Positions 29,041 to 38,381 of a stretch of 64,000 bases of DNA are shown in pieces. Source of the DNA: Lytechinus pictus (taxonomy: Eukaryota > Echinodermata > Echinoidea > Temnopleuroida > Toxopneustidae); assembly GCF_037042905.1 (NCBI RefSeq), contig NC_087261.1, forward strand, positions 26,427,317 to 26,491,316, written 5' to 3'. Both the position numbers and the translations under genes were made by a program. The notes below the pieces were generated by a model that was not told where the DNA came from, did not search any database, and saw only the letters and a program-made list of their open reading frames with translations. Positions within the stretch are counted from its first letter, which is position 1; each line of letters opens with the position of its first letter.

Positions 29041-29305
29041 ATGCTAGGAAGAATTTCACAGCGCGCATTCTCCGTTTCGACCAGGCATTCTGCCAACCTG
29101 CTCGGGGTCGTTTCATCCGAGGCGACATCGACAGCGAGGACGGCCACGGGGCGCATCGGCAGGTGCTTGAGGAAATCGTTGCTGAGGAACTTTCCCGAGG
29201 ATGACCTGCTCAGCTGTTTCAACAACATGGGTGTGCAAAAGAGGTTTCTTGGAATGTCCGCGATTAAAACCACACCAATTGCTTCTCAGCTCAAAGTATC
29301 AGAAG
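29041..29305 (+). CDS. Acetyltransferase exon 1 (residues 1-89)
   Basis: ATG at 29041 opens MLGRISQRAFSVSTRHSANL; the exon continues to KTTPIASQLKVSE with donor GAAG|GTATGT. It carries only the extension and no GNAT core, so this exon was probably added to a standard SSAT gene. Confirmation needs a transcript. Confidence 0.75.
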
Positions 29306-31121
29306 GTATGTAGGAATTTAGAATTTGTGATGAGATTGAGAAAATAGTATTTGTAGATAAGTTCAACTTTTAGGGGAAATTCTGCCCCGATTCGGCATTT
29401 CTTTAAATTGACGGTCTAATTAAGCTGCAATATCATAATCATAATGCATGTATTTGGTAATCGAGTCACTATCATTGTAAAGTTGTGATATTGTCTTGTT
29501 TCCCTGTGATGCCCATTGTAATAAGATTTGATTAATATTGTGGCATTTTTAATATAAAGGAATAGCTGACCTATAGAAATATATCGGAATTTCAAGCCAC
29601 ATCTATCCCAGTTATTTTTCTCTATAGGCCTATATATAATGAGTAAAAAAATATAAATATATAAAATCAAAAGAAATGAGGGGGCCCAATTTGGCGCCAG
29701 GGGAAAAATGTTGAAACCCTGAGCGAGCGGAACGAGCGAGCAAAAAAATACAATGACCTGTTTAAAATGAAAATCTTCTTTTGTGACAGATTTTGGCATA
29801 ACATTAAGAAAATAACGTACCTTACCCATTTTCCTTTCCTCCTAAATTTCCATTTTCTTGGTCGTTGAACCTTTTAGGGGACAGCGTGGCACAAGCCCCC
29901 CACGCCAGTGAGGGCTATTTAGGAAATTAATTAAAAGTGATAAAGTAATATAGATTGCATAAAACATCGGTTAAACAAAATAATAACAAAAAAGAGAATA
30001 TATAAATAATGATAGGCCTATTCGATCTTCCCATCTTAAACAGACGCCTACGAAGTCGATCCGGAGCTCGTAACACGGTACGTTGTCCGGCCCGCGGAGG
30101 TCGACGATTGCGGTGATGTCTTAAAACTGATTCGAGGCCTCGCAGAATGGGAGGGCACAATTGACCAAGTCGAGATCACGGAAGAAGGTATACTATTTCA
30201 TTTTCTTTAATGTAGCAAATGTAGTAGCAGTATGTTATCGCCATGAAATTCATTTGTTTTATTTGTTTATATTAAATGGATATAGATTAGGTGATTACGA
30301 CAGGAGTTGAATTAGTCAACTGCATTTGATGTGATTTGACTTCGTCATGTTCTGTTGCTGCCCATATCTGCCAATTTGTTGGAAACGTCCTTTAGCGCTT
30401 CACTCTTTTGGAGAGTGAAAACGTAATGAAAGAATACGAGTTTCACTTAAATTCGAATATAGATAGACATGATTAAATCTTGAAGTCATTCTTAAAGGAG
30501 TGGGCATTTGATAAAATTTCTCTCAAGATTACTTATTTCAATAAAATAGTTGAGAGCGTCATTTGCCTCTTTTTAGTAGAATGGATTACTAGTACAATTA
30601 AAGTTTATAATTTTTATATTGAATATAAAAATATAATAAATAATATTTAAAATAATATTTTGATATAAGTTTTTATGTTGGTCATATCCTCCGTCAGTAC
30701 CATAACGTAACATCGATATAATAATGTCTATTATTGTGTCTGAAGATCGAATGTCAATTCTCCATGGTATATCATAATTCTAAAACTATTACTTGGTTTC
30801 CTTGAACAGATCTGAAAAAGGATGGCTTTGGATCTAACCCTTGCTACCAGTGTGTCCTGCTCGAGGCCTTTGAAGATGATGATGATGTCCACAGCATCAT
30901 CGGCTATGCCATGTTCAGCGGGGGCTACTGCGCCTGGAAGGGGCGCACGATCACGTGGGAAGATCTTTTTATTCATCATGATTACAGAGGTAAGAAAAAT
31001 AAATGAGAAACATTTTGGTTTGATGAAAACCACAACTTAATCATAATCCTGAGTATATTGATGGTCATCGTCATCATTACAATTATCAAGTATCATCATC
31101 ATCATCATCATCACCACCATC

Positions 31122-31155
<34 letters not shown>

Positions 31156-32034
31156 CCATCATCATCATCATTATGATCATCATCATCATAATAATCATCA
31201 TCATCTTCATCATCACCACCACCACCTTACCATCGTCATCATCACATCTACACCAGACCAGAACCACAACGAACGCCACCAAAACATAAAAATAATACCT
31301 GCCTAAATGTACAGTAGCCTACATGTAGTCTTTCTCATTTTTTTTAAATGTCGGCCTATTACTGTTTATTAGAATAGACACAAAATCGTGCCAATCAATG
31401 AATGGCTGATTAATTAATACTGTCAATAACTAATGACCCCCCCCCCAAAAAAAAGGGGGGGGGGGTGAGAATATACATGTATAAAGCCAACTTAAAAGTA
31501 TACCAATGATAACAATTATCATAACATTGTATAGACATTGATAATAATTTTATATTTGAATTTGATCCTTTCTTATTAGGTAAAGGACTTGGTGCTGTAT
31601 TACTACATGAAGTATGTAAGGTGAGTTTCATGATTTCATTTTTTTTTATAGTTTCTTCTGTCCCCCCCCCCCCCATTTAATATAGCTAAATCTATTCTAT
31701 TCCTTTTAACTAATTGCTATAACCTAAAAATACAAAATCGAATTGTACATAGCAATTAGAAATCTCGTCAAATTATCAAATAATTACTGCAAGTTTATGA
31801 TCGCATTATGTTAGAATAAAAAGGAAGAATTTACCAGTTTAATTTTTTTTGAATGTTTCATCCTTTTTGACCATTATTATATTTATATTTATTTATACTT
31901 ATCATTTATTTTTCTTAATTATTGTGATGAAAACGATAAAAGTGAGGATGATGATGACGCTTATGTTGGTGATGATGATGGTGGTGATGATGATGTTGAT
32001 GATGGTGATGGTGATGATGATGATGAACAGATGA

Positions 32035-32066
<32 letters not shown>

Positions 32067-32446
32067 GATGATGATGATAATGATGATGATGATACTAATA
32101 CTTGATCATTATCGTATCGTTGTCATCTTCCATCTCCTCCCCTTCATCCTTGTTGTTGTTGTTGTTGCCATATTTTATCAGTGAAGTAACAAAAATCTTA
32201 ATTCATTTCAATTTATAGATGGGCTACCTGGACGGTTGCAAGTACATCAGCGGCTACGTCGATTTCGAAAACGACCGAGCCAAACAGTGGTACGAGGACG
32301 TCGGTTTCGAAAACCAGACCCAGAAACATGGCTACAACATCATGTCCATGGCCGGCAAGTCGCTGCAACATTACGTCTTCGACCACAAACCCATTGAGAA
32401 ACTCGGAAAGAGAGGAGTCCACGTGTCATCGCTTGTAACAAATTGA
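29041..32446 (+). CDS. Diamine acetyltransferase-like GNAT protein (SSAT family), five exons
   Basis: Exons 29041-29305, 30044-30187, 30810-30989, 31580-31620 and 32219-32446 join to 858 nt, 285 residues plus TGA, all GT-AG. From about residue 97 the protein follows spermidine/spermine N1-acetyltransferase and its thialysine-acetylating relative: RYVVRPAEVDDCGDVLKLIR, then LAEWE, GFGSNPCYQCVL, WEDLFIHHDYRGKGLGAVLL (the R-G-x-G-x-G/A acetyl-CoA loop) and QWYEDVGF with the Tyr used as general acid in SSAT. Such enzymes transfer acetyl from acetyl-CoA to polyamines or thialysine. SSAT is about 170 residues; here roughly 95 extra N-terminal residues rich in Arg, Ser and Thr without early acidic residues (MLGRISQRAFSVSTRHSANL) suggest a mitochondrial presequence. 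Substrate cannot be settled from sequence. Confidence 0.9.
30044..30187 (+). CDS. Acetyltransferase exon 2 (residues 89-137)
   Basis: Acceptor TTAAACAG; encodes DAYEVDPELVTRYVVRPAEV through IRGLAEWEGTIDQVEITEE. This is the first strand and helix of the GNAT fold. Donor GAAG|GTATAC. Confidence 0.9.
30810..30989 (+). CDS. Acetyltransferase exon 3 (residues 137-197)
   Basis: Acceptor CTTGAACAG; encodes LKKDGFGSNPCYQCVLLEAF, an acidic EDDDD loop, then IIGYAMFSGGYCAWKG and WEDLFIHHDYR. Donor AGAG|GTAAG. Confidence 0.92.
31090..31250 (+). repeat. (CAT)n microsatellite in acetyltransferase intron 3
   Basis: Imperfect CAT/CAC trinucleotides 100 bp downstream of exon 3; generates a false poly-His frame. 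Confidence 0.9.
31580..31620 (+). CDS. Acetyltransferase exon 4 (residues 197-210)
   Basis: A 41-nt micro-exon encoding GKGLGAVLLHEVCK, the acetyl-CoA pyrophosphate-binding loop. Acceptor TCTTATTAG, donor TGTAAG|GTGAGT. Confidence 0.9.
31945..32095 (+). repeat. (GAT)n microsatellite in acetyltransferase intron 4
   Basis: Imperfect GATGATGATGGTGATG units. Its strand sense is opposite to the tract in intron 3, so the two tracts could pair in the pre-mRNA. Confidence 0.9.
32219..32446 (+). CDS. Acetyltransferase exon 5 (residues 211-285 and stop)
   Basis: Acceptor AATTTATAG; encodes MGYLDGCKYISGYVDFENDR, then QWYEDVGF and ends HVSSLVTN. TGA at 32444-32446. Confidence 0.92.
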   Translation: MGYLDGCKYISGYVDFENDRAKQWYEDVGFENQTQKHGYNIMSMAGKSLQHYVFDHKPIEKLGKRGVHVSSLVTN

Positions 32447-32577
32447 AAGAATGATTTGCTTTAATGTGATAATTTACATGTTTTATGACGTTAAGAGACA
32501 TGGAGTATGGCATTATAATATGTAAGGCTTAATAAGTCAAGCCGTGCTCACGGCAAATGAGCTGCAGCACGTGTCAA

Positions 32578-32826
32578 CCGCACGCCAATTCGCGGATACG
32601 TTGTGCTATCCACACGCTTATTCGTAGCAACGTTGTGCCAATCCTATGTGCCATATAACCACACGATTCGCTGCAACGTTGTGCCGAGCGCACGGTAATT
32701 CACAGCAACATTATGCCAACCACACGCGTATTCGCTGCAACAGTCGGTGCTAACCACATGCTGATTCGCTGCAACGTTGTGCCAACAGCACACAAATCCG
32801 CTTCAACATTTTGCCAACCACACAAA
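32578..32826 (+). repeat. About 33-bp tandem minisatellite, seven degenerate units
   Basis: Units approximate CCACACGCTGATTCGCTGCA plus ACGTTGTGCCAA. Copies start near 32576, 32610, 32659, 32688, 32719, 32753 and 32785, then a last partial CCACAC. It begins about 130 bp after the acetyltransferase stop codon, probably in its 3' UTR. Confidence 0.8.
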
Positions 32827-34049
32827 AGAAGCCTACAAGTACCAGTTTACTTATATTTGCGACTCATGAAGTAAAATTATAATATTTGTGTGTACTAAAC
32901 AAAGACTTACAGCGTGCAATATGAATACGTTTTAATGATAGTCACAACTGGCACTATATTTCAAGATTTGTGTGCTAAAAGATCTTATTTTCTTTGAAAC
33001 TTAATTGAATGGGGCGATATAATATACAGTTCTTGTTTGTAACGTAACGTTCTAAGAGTCTATTGTATTCTACTAGTATCAATGATATTTCTCTTTGCCA
33101 ACGATTATGTGTATTCACACTATTCAGAATTATAATGTATTTATTATCTTTAGAAGAAGAAGAAGGTTAATTGAAGATGATTATGATGATGACGATGACG
33201 AAAAGGAAGATTATGAAAGAGACATAATGGCTGAATATCGCGTTATGGCTCCGCAGTCTATGGCAAAATACCGCAGTTAAGAATTCTGACAAATGTTGAT
33301 ATAACATGTATGTCGTCAACAACGAGAATGAAAAACACCCGCTGAAAAGTGAATTTCGAAATAACTTGATAAAGGAATGGCCGGAGTTCAAGAGAAAGGT
33401 CATTTCTCAAGGAGAATCGCGATTTGTTTAAACATTCCAAACTTGCAACGTCACAAGAAAACCATATTTTCTCACCGTATCTCTAGATCTGTAGCGTTTA
33501 CATTCGGGGAGTTAACTTTGATTCTGCAAACATTCCTCAACATTTTTTCAAGTCATAAATGTATTCTGTCGGAAAACAAAACCTTGATATACTATTTATG
33601 TATTATGATATTTTTGTATGTATTTATATATTTATTTATATTCACAATATGTAGTTAGATAATCTAAAATGAGATTACTGTGTTTCACTTGTAAGTTCCA
33701 ATTTAGCGTTAGACGATTGAAATGTATCCTTGTTCCATAAAGGAAAGATCACATTTTTATGGATTCCAGGAAGGAGACATATATGTAAAGCAAATATTCT
33801 CTTTAATTAGTTATAACTGTTTCGCACTGTTGAGAGAATAATACATGTATCCTTGATCTCTCGCTGTATCAATCAAATAATTTGATTCCAGAATAAATAT
33901 AGGTCACTCTGCTTTCGAAACAACCACTTTTTATGTACAAAATCTTTAATTTCATAGATAGCTACTGTGTGTTGGATGATGATAAAACTAAATTAAAAAT
34001 ATACGCATATAAAGTTCGTATAAAGTCTATGGTTATTTACAGAATATCA
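32827..34049. other. Downstream flank of the acetyltransferase gene
   Basis: AT-rich; probably 3' UTR followed by intergenic DNA. A short acidic open frame at 33170-33280 is a GAT-rich tract, not a supported gene. Confidence 0.4.
33892..33897 (+). promoter_or_regulatory. Candidate polyadenylation signal AATAAA for the acetyltransferase
   Basis: A canonical hexamer 1.45 kb after the stop codon. If used, the 3' UTR would include the minisatellite at 32578. A nearer variant signal cannot be excluded. Confidence 0.3.
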
Positions 34050-34375
34050 TAACGATTGATTGATTGATTGATTGATTGAACGATCGATTGGTTGATCGAT
34101 TGATTTAGTTTGTTGATGGCGGCAAGAGGGATATAAGGAATGAGACACAAGATGAGCAAGAAAGGAAGAAAGAAAGAAATAGAAATAAAGAAATTAAGAA
34201 AGAAAGGAAGGGAGAAAGAAAGAAAAAAAAAGAAATAGAAAGAAAGAAATTAAGAAAGAAAGGAAGAAAGAAAGAAAGAAAGGAAGAAAGAAAGAACGAA
34301 AGAAATAGAAAGAAAGAAGTTAAGAAAGGAAGAAAGAAAGAAAGAAAGAAAAGAAAGGGAGAGGGGGAGGGGGAG
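34050..34375. repeat. TTGA and GAAA microsatellites
   Basis: 34050-34100 is (TTGA)n with TCGA variants; 34155-34375 is GAAAGAAAG/GGAAG purine-rich. Confidence 0.85.
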
Positions 34376-34519
34376 AGGTGAAAAAATGGGTGGGGTGGAG
34401 AGGGCCGGCACGAGTACACATTCATTCAGCTCTATTCTTGTCATGGTAAATTGCCACTTGGTCTACCGGATCCGCTCTGTTCCGTTTGGTCTACTCCCAG
34501 TTGGTCTAAATGGCAGGCC

Positions 34520-34742
34520 GGTGGTGCCATTAGGGGGGGGGGGTCGACCGCCCCTATCATTTTTCAAGCATATGCATTTACTAGTAAACAAAAAAAGGAA
34601 TAGGGGAAATAGAAGAACGGAGGAGGGCATTACAAAAGAATTGTCTGGGTCATAAATACCCCTATAATTCAATTGAGAAAAATATTACGTCACCTTTATC
34701 GTCTCCCCCCCCCCCATCAAAGTATCTTGGAACCGCCCCTGT
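34520..34742. mobile_element. Possible short hAT-like fragment with G-tracts
   Basis: 34530-34555 has a G-tract then CGACCGCCCCTATCA, and 34728-34742 has GGAACCGCCCCTG, whose reverse complement CAGGGGCGGTTCC is a hAT-style end. No clear target duplication. Confidence 0.35.
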
Positions 34743-36167
34743 AATTACCTAAATATTCTACAACCAGTTCCTCTCCTTGCAAATTTAGCTCATTTTAATT
34801 TTGTCTAATTTCTAGTAAGGCAGCCTATCAATTTCGTCAAATTTCCTCTTGATCTAACACGATTTATTCTATTGATTAGTTGAACTGGGTATGAACCAAC
34901 TTTTCCATTTGACAAATGCACGTACATAATAAGACCATTATGATCACCCTTGTTCCACCGCGTCTTTAAAATACTCGTTGCAGTCTGGAAAAATACTATA
35001 CCCGGAATAAAAAACAACAATCGTCTGCTGCATGATTGTTTGTTGTCTGTGGGATTTTACTGAATTCAAATCCCTTCCGATCCACAGCATAGTTACGTGA
35101 AAGCTATTTTGTGAACAAGGTGAGCTGTAAAATTACAAAGATCTGTGGACGTGAGACCAATATCTCAACCCATCTTTTGCAGCTATAGCAAGGTAAGAAT
35201 ACGATTAGATAGTATTTTGACATAAAATGTATGTCATCTGTGGCTGTGGACACACATTACGAGTGCTCATCATCTACCCTGCATACAATTTTTAATACGT
35301 TAGTTGACATGTCGCTACTGCAGAGGACACGCCCACCTTTAGTCTAGCTCTCAGGCTGAGCGAATAGTAAATTGTTCATAGTTCAAACTGCCGACCTCTG
35401 ATAATACCAATAACATTGATGATAAAAGAATGACTCGTCGGAACCGCGAAACTTTCTCGTAAATCACAACAGGGAATGGTTATAAGGATGGGGGGGGGGG
35501 GGGGCTGGAGCATGCAAGAAATAACAATAAAGAGTATATTTTATGTATCAATACTTAACATTGTTTCATATATTTGTATCATGAAATATAAGGCATTTCT
35601 GTTTCATAATTTTACCGAAGACAACGTGATTATGCGACTTCATATGTTCAATCAGTTCCCTAACATATAAATTTTAATGACATTAAGCGAAATGATATGA
35701 CATATTGGACCAGCCCTATGTTTGTGATTTATTCAAAAGAAGTTTTTGTTGGGATGGATTTGCCTTAACTCTGTTATCTCTTTTCACTTCTTCTTTTTCC
35801 CCAATTGTTATTCTTTGAATATTCTTCCATTTCCCCTTCTTCTTCGTCCCCTCCTTTTATTCTTCTTCTTGTCATGAGGGGCAAAAAAGCTGACAAGCCC
35901 CACCCCCTCAAAAATATTTACATAAATCATAGGTCATTAACACTTCACCGTCTAAAGTTTTCAGACACCGATGGACGCGAAAAAGCGATGAAATAAATTT
36001 GATAAGGGTCTACCGGTGCTTCAATATTTTATGTTAAAGCTTAAAAAAAAATTTTGTTTAGGCCCTTTCTATATTGTACATTATGTTGTACGGATTAAAA
36101 TGAACGTTCAAAGCCCCCCTTTTTTTTGGGGGGGGGGGTAGGGAGGGGGGGGGGGGCTTGTAACCTT
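34743..36167. other. Intergenic stretch without a supported gene
   Basis: AT-rich, with one G-tract near 35488-35503 and a G/C-tract region near 36120-36155. No exon recognised. Confidence 0.35.
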
Positions 36168-36425
36168 GGCTCCGTCTTACAAAGAGTTACGATTGATCCG
36201 ATCATCCAAAAGTATATAGAAATCCATCAACATCATAATGCTTTCTTCATGAAGTTTGTACAATGTCTGTTGTAAACAAAAAGGAGCACGCTGAATTTTC
36301 AAGAAAAAAATGAATATAATGTAAATAAAATATTTTGAACAAACATAAATTTTAGATGTTGACGTTGCTGGCAATTCATAGTTGTGATTGATTGGATCAA
36401 TCGTAACTCTCTGTAAGGCGGGGCC
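36168..36425. mobile_element. Palindromic MITE upstream of actin-like P
   Basis: Left arm GGCTCCGTCTTACAAAGAGT continuing TACGATTGATCCGATCA; right arm TTGGATCAATCGTAACTCTC continuing TGTAAGGCGGGGCC. It lies 180 bp before the actin-like P start codon. Confidence 0.75.
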
Positions 36426-36607
36426 CTGGTGTTAATTTAGTTTGGTTTAGTTTAGTTTACTCCAACGATGTTGTAGGACTAAGCCTGTTCATCGATCAAA
36501 GTAAAATGTATCTCTACTTCATGGTGTTGAATTGAATTAAATACATTGTGCATCCTTGATACCAATATATGAACAGTGTCCCTTACTGAGACGACTTGGC
36601 CGTCGAC

Positions 36608-36745
36608 ATGGCGTCAACAGAGGACGATGATAAAGAAGCCCTGGTCATTGATCACGGATCGTTCGAAATACAAGCGGGGTTCGCCGAGGAAGACGCACCG
36701 CGCACCGTTTTCCAGACCCTCGTCGGAAGACCACGACATAAACAT
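36608..36745 (+). CDS. Actin-like P exon 1 (residues 1-46)
   Basis: [20 protein letters not shown], then [15 protein letters not shown] and LVGRPRHKH. The phosphate loop reads [10 protein letters not shown] where actin has DNGSGMCKAG. Donor ACAT|GTAATA, equivalent to actin codon 41/42. Confidence 0.85.
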
Positions 36746-38346
36746 GTAATAGTTTTTATTTTATCAGGGGGGGGGGAGGGGGTGTATTTGAGCGTGAAAA
36801 GGGAGGGGCAGGGATAGGTGTATATTATCAGTATTCGAGTTATCCTAGTATATATGGGGCGTGAACAATTTTTAAAATGTGGGAGGTGGGTGAGGGGGTA
36901 CCAACACAAATCACAATTGGATGGTAATTTGCCCAACTTTACTTGAAAGTGGGAATTCCGCAGCTTCTTTATAATGATATAAAGAAACGCGTTGGATATC
37001 TTTGCATTTATTATAGTATGAATATTTAAACGATTATTTGTACATTCTCAAAACAATCTATAAACAATAAATTAATATACCTAATACATAGGTGGGCACT
37101 TAATAGATCTCTAAAATAATTAGAAATTTCTCAAGAAAAGGATAAGTATCTTGTCGCTAAAACACAGGAAAACCCTGATGCTGAATATCTACACTCTAAA
37201 AACACTTAGTAAAATTTTACCAAATATTATATTGGGCTATTTCAACTTAACATTGCGTAAAATTTACAATAAATGGTGTGGTCCTCTATGTACACCGGTT
37301 AACACCACAGTTTTTGCTGTGTACCAACCCCATATACGTTTAAATGGCCACACCCAGAGAGTGTGTCATCAATGTTTTTCGTCTGACTATAGTTCTGAAA
37401 ATATCAAGAGGGGGGGGGGCATGATTTTAGCAAACTGATTTATTGACTTTGTAAATAAATGTCTTCTAAACTTTTAATTTTCCATCAGCCTGATGGTCTG
37501 TCTTTATTAACTTTGTAAACAATGTCTTCTAAACTTTTCTCAATCAATTTGCTGGTCTGTATTTGAAGAGCTCACTTGCAAAAGGGGTTAGGTCCATTTT
37601 TCATCAAATTTGATTTTTTCTTTGGTCTCAATGTATAGATTTTTAGTAGCTCTATAAGATGATACCAAAGAAAAGTTGAAATTCCCATTAAAAAGTGATC
37701 TAAAATGGCAAAGAAAAATCACTTTTTTTTCAAAAGGGGTTAGGTCCACACATAATTTTTTTGGAAAAGAATATTTAAAAAAATATGAAGACAGGTAAAT
37801 TTCTTTTATACCCAATTTTATGTTCTCATGGTAGGGTATCATGAAAATTTATTTTCGCATAAGAATATTGCAATATGGGAGAATAAAAAAAATAATTTTC
37901 TTGGAGTGGACCTAACCCCTTTTGCAAACAAAATCTTTTGAAGAGCTCATTTTTCAAAAGGGGTTAGGTCCATCATTCATATATTGTGTTGTTTTTTGTC
38001 TCAAAACCTCTTAATTTTTGGTTGCTCTGATGAAAACAAAGAAATTTTGAAATTCACATGAAAACGTGATTTAAAGTGGCAAAGAAAAATAACTTTTTAA
38101 TCAAAATAGATTGGATTCATTTCAGTTTACTTGCAAAAGGGGTTAGGTCCACAATGATAATTTTTTAAAGAATATATAGAAAAAAATTGAAGACACATGT
38201 AGATTTCTTTTATACCCAATTTTATATTCACATGCAGGGGCGTCGATCCATTTTTCAGATTGGGGGGGGGGGGGCAAAATCATTAATCAACCTTCCAAAG
38301 GCACTCGATCACACAAAACAAACAAACAAACTCACACACACATATG

Positions 38347-38381
<35 letters not shown>

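Noticed and set aside
30822-31040. Separate small gene on the plus strand
   Set aside because: Alternative frame of acetyltransferase exon 3 continuing into the intron.
32555-32830. CRISPR-like array
   Set aside because: Units of about 33 bp are directly adjacent and degenerate, without unique spacers; the context is eukaryotic, so it is a minisatellite.
33095-33280. Small acidic protein frame (RRRRRLIEDDYDDDDDEKED)
   Set aside because: A GAT/GAA-rich tract downstream of the acetyltransferase; no splice or start support.
34105-34444. Hydrophobic Phe/Leu/Ser-rich minus-strand frames
   Set aside because: Complement of a GAAAG microsatellite; no start context or homology.
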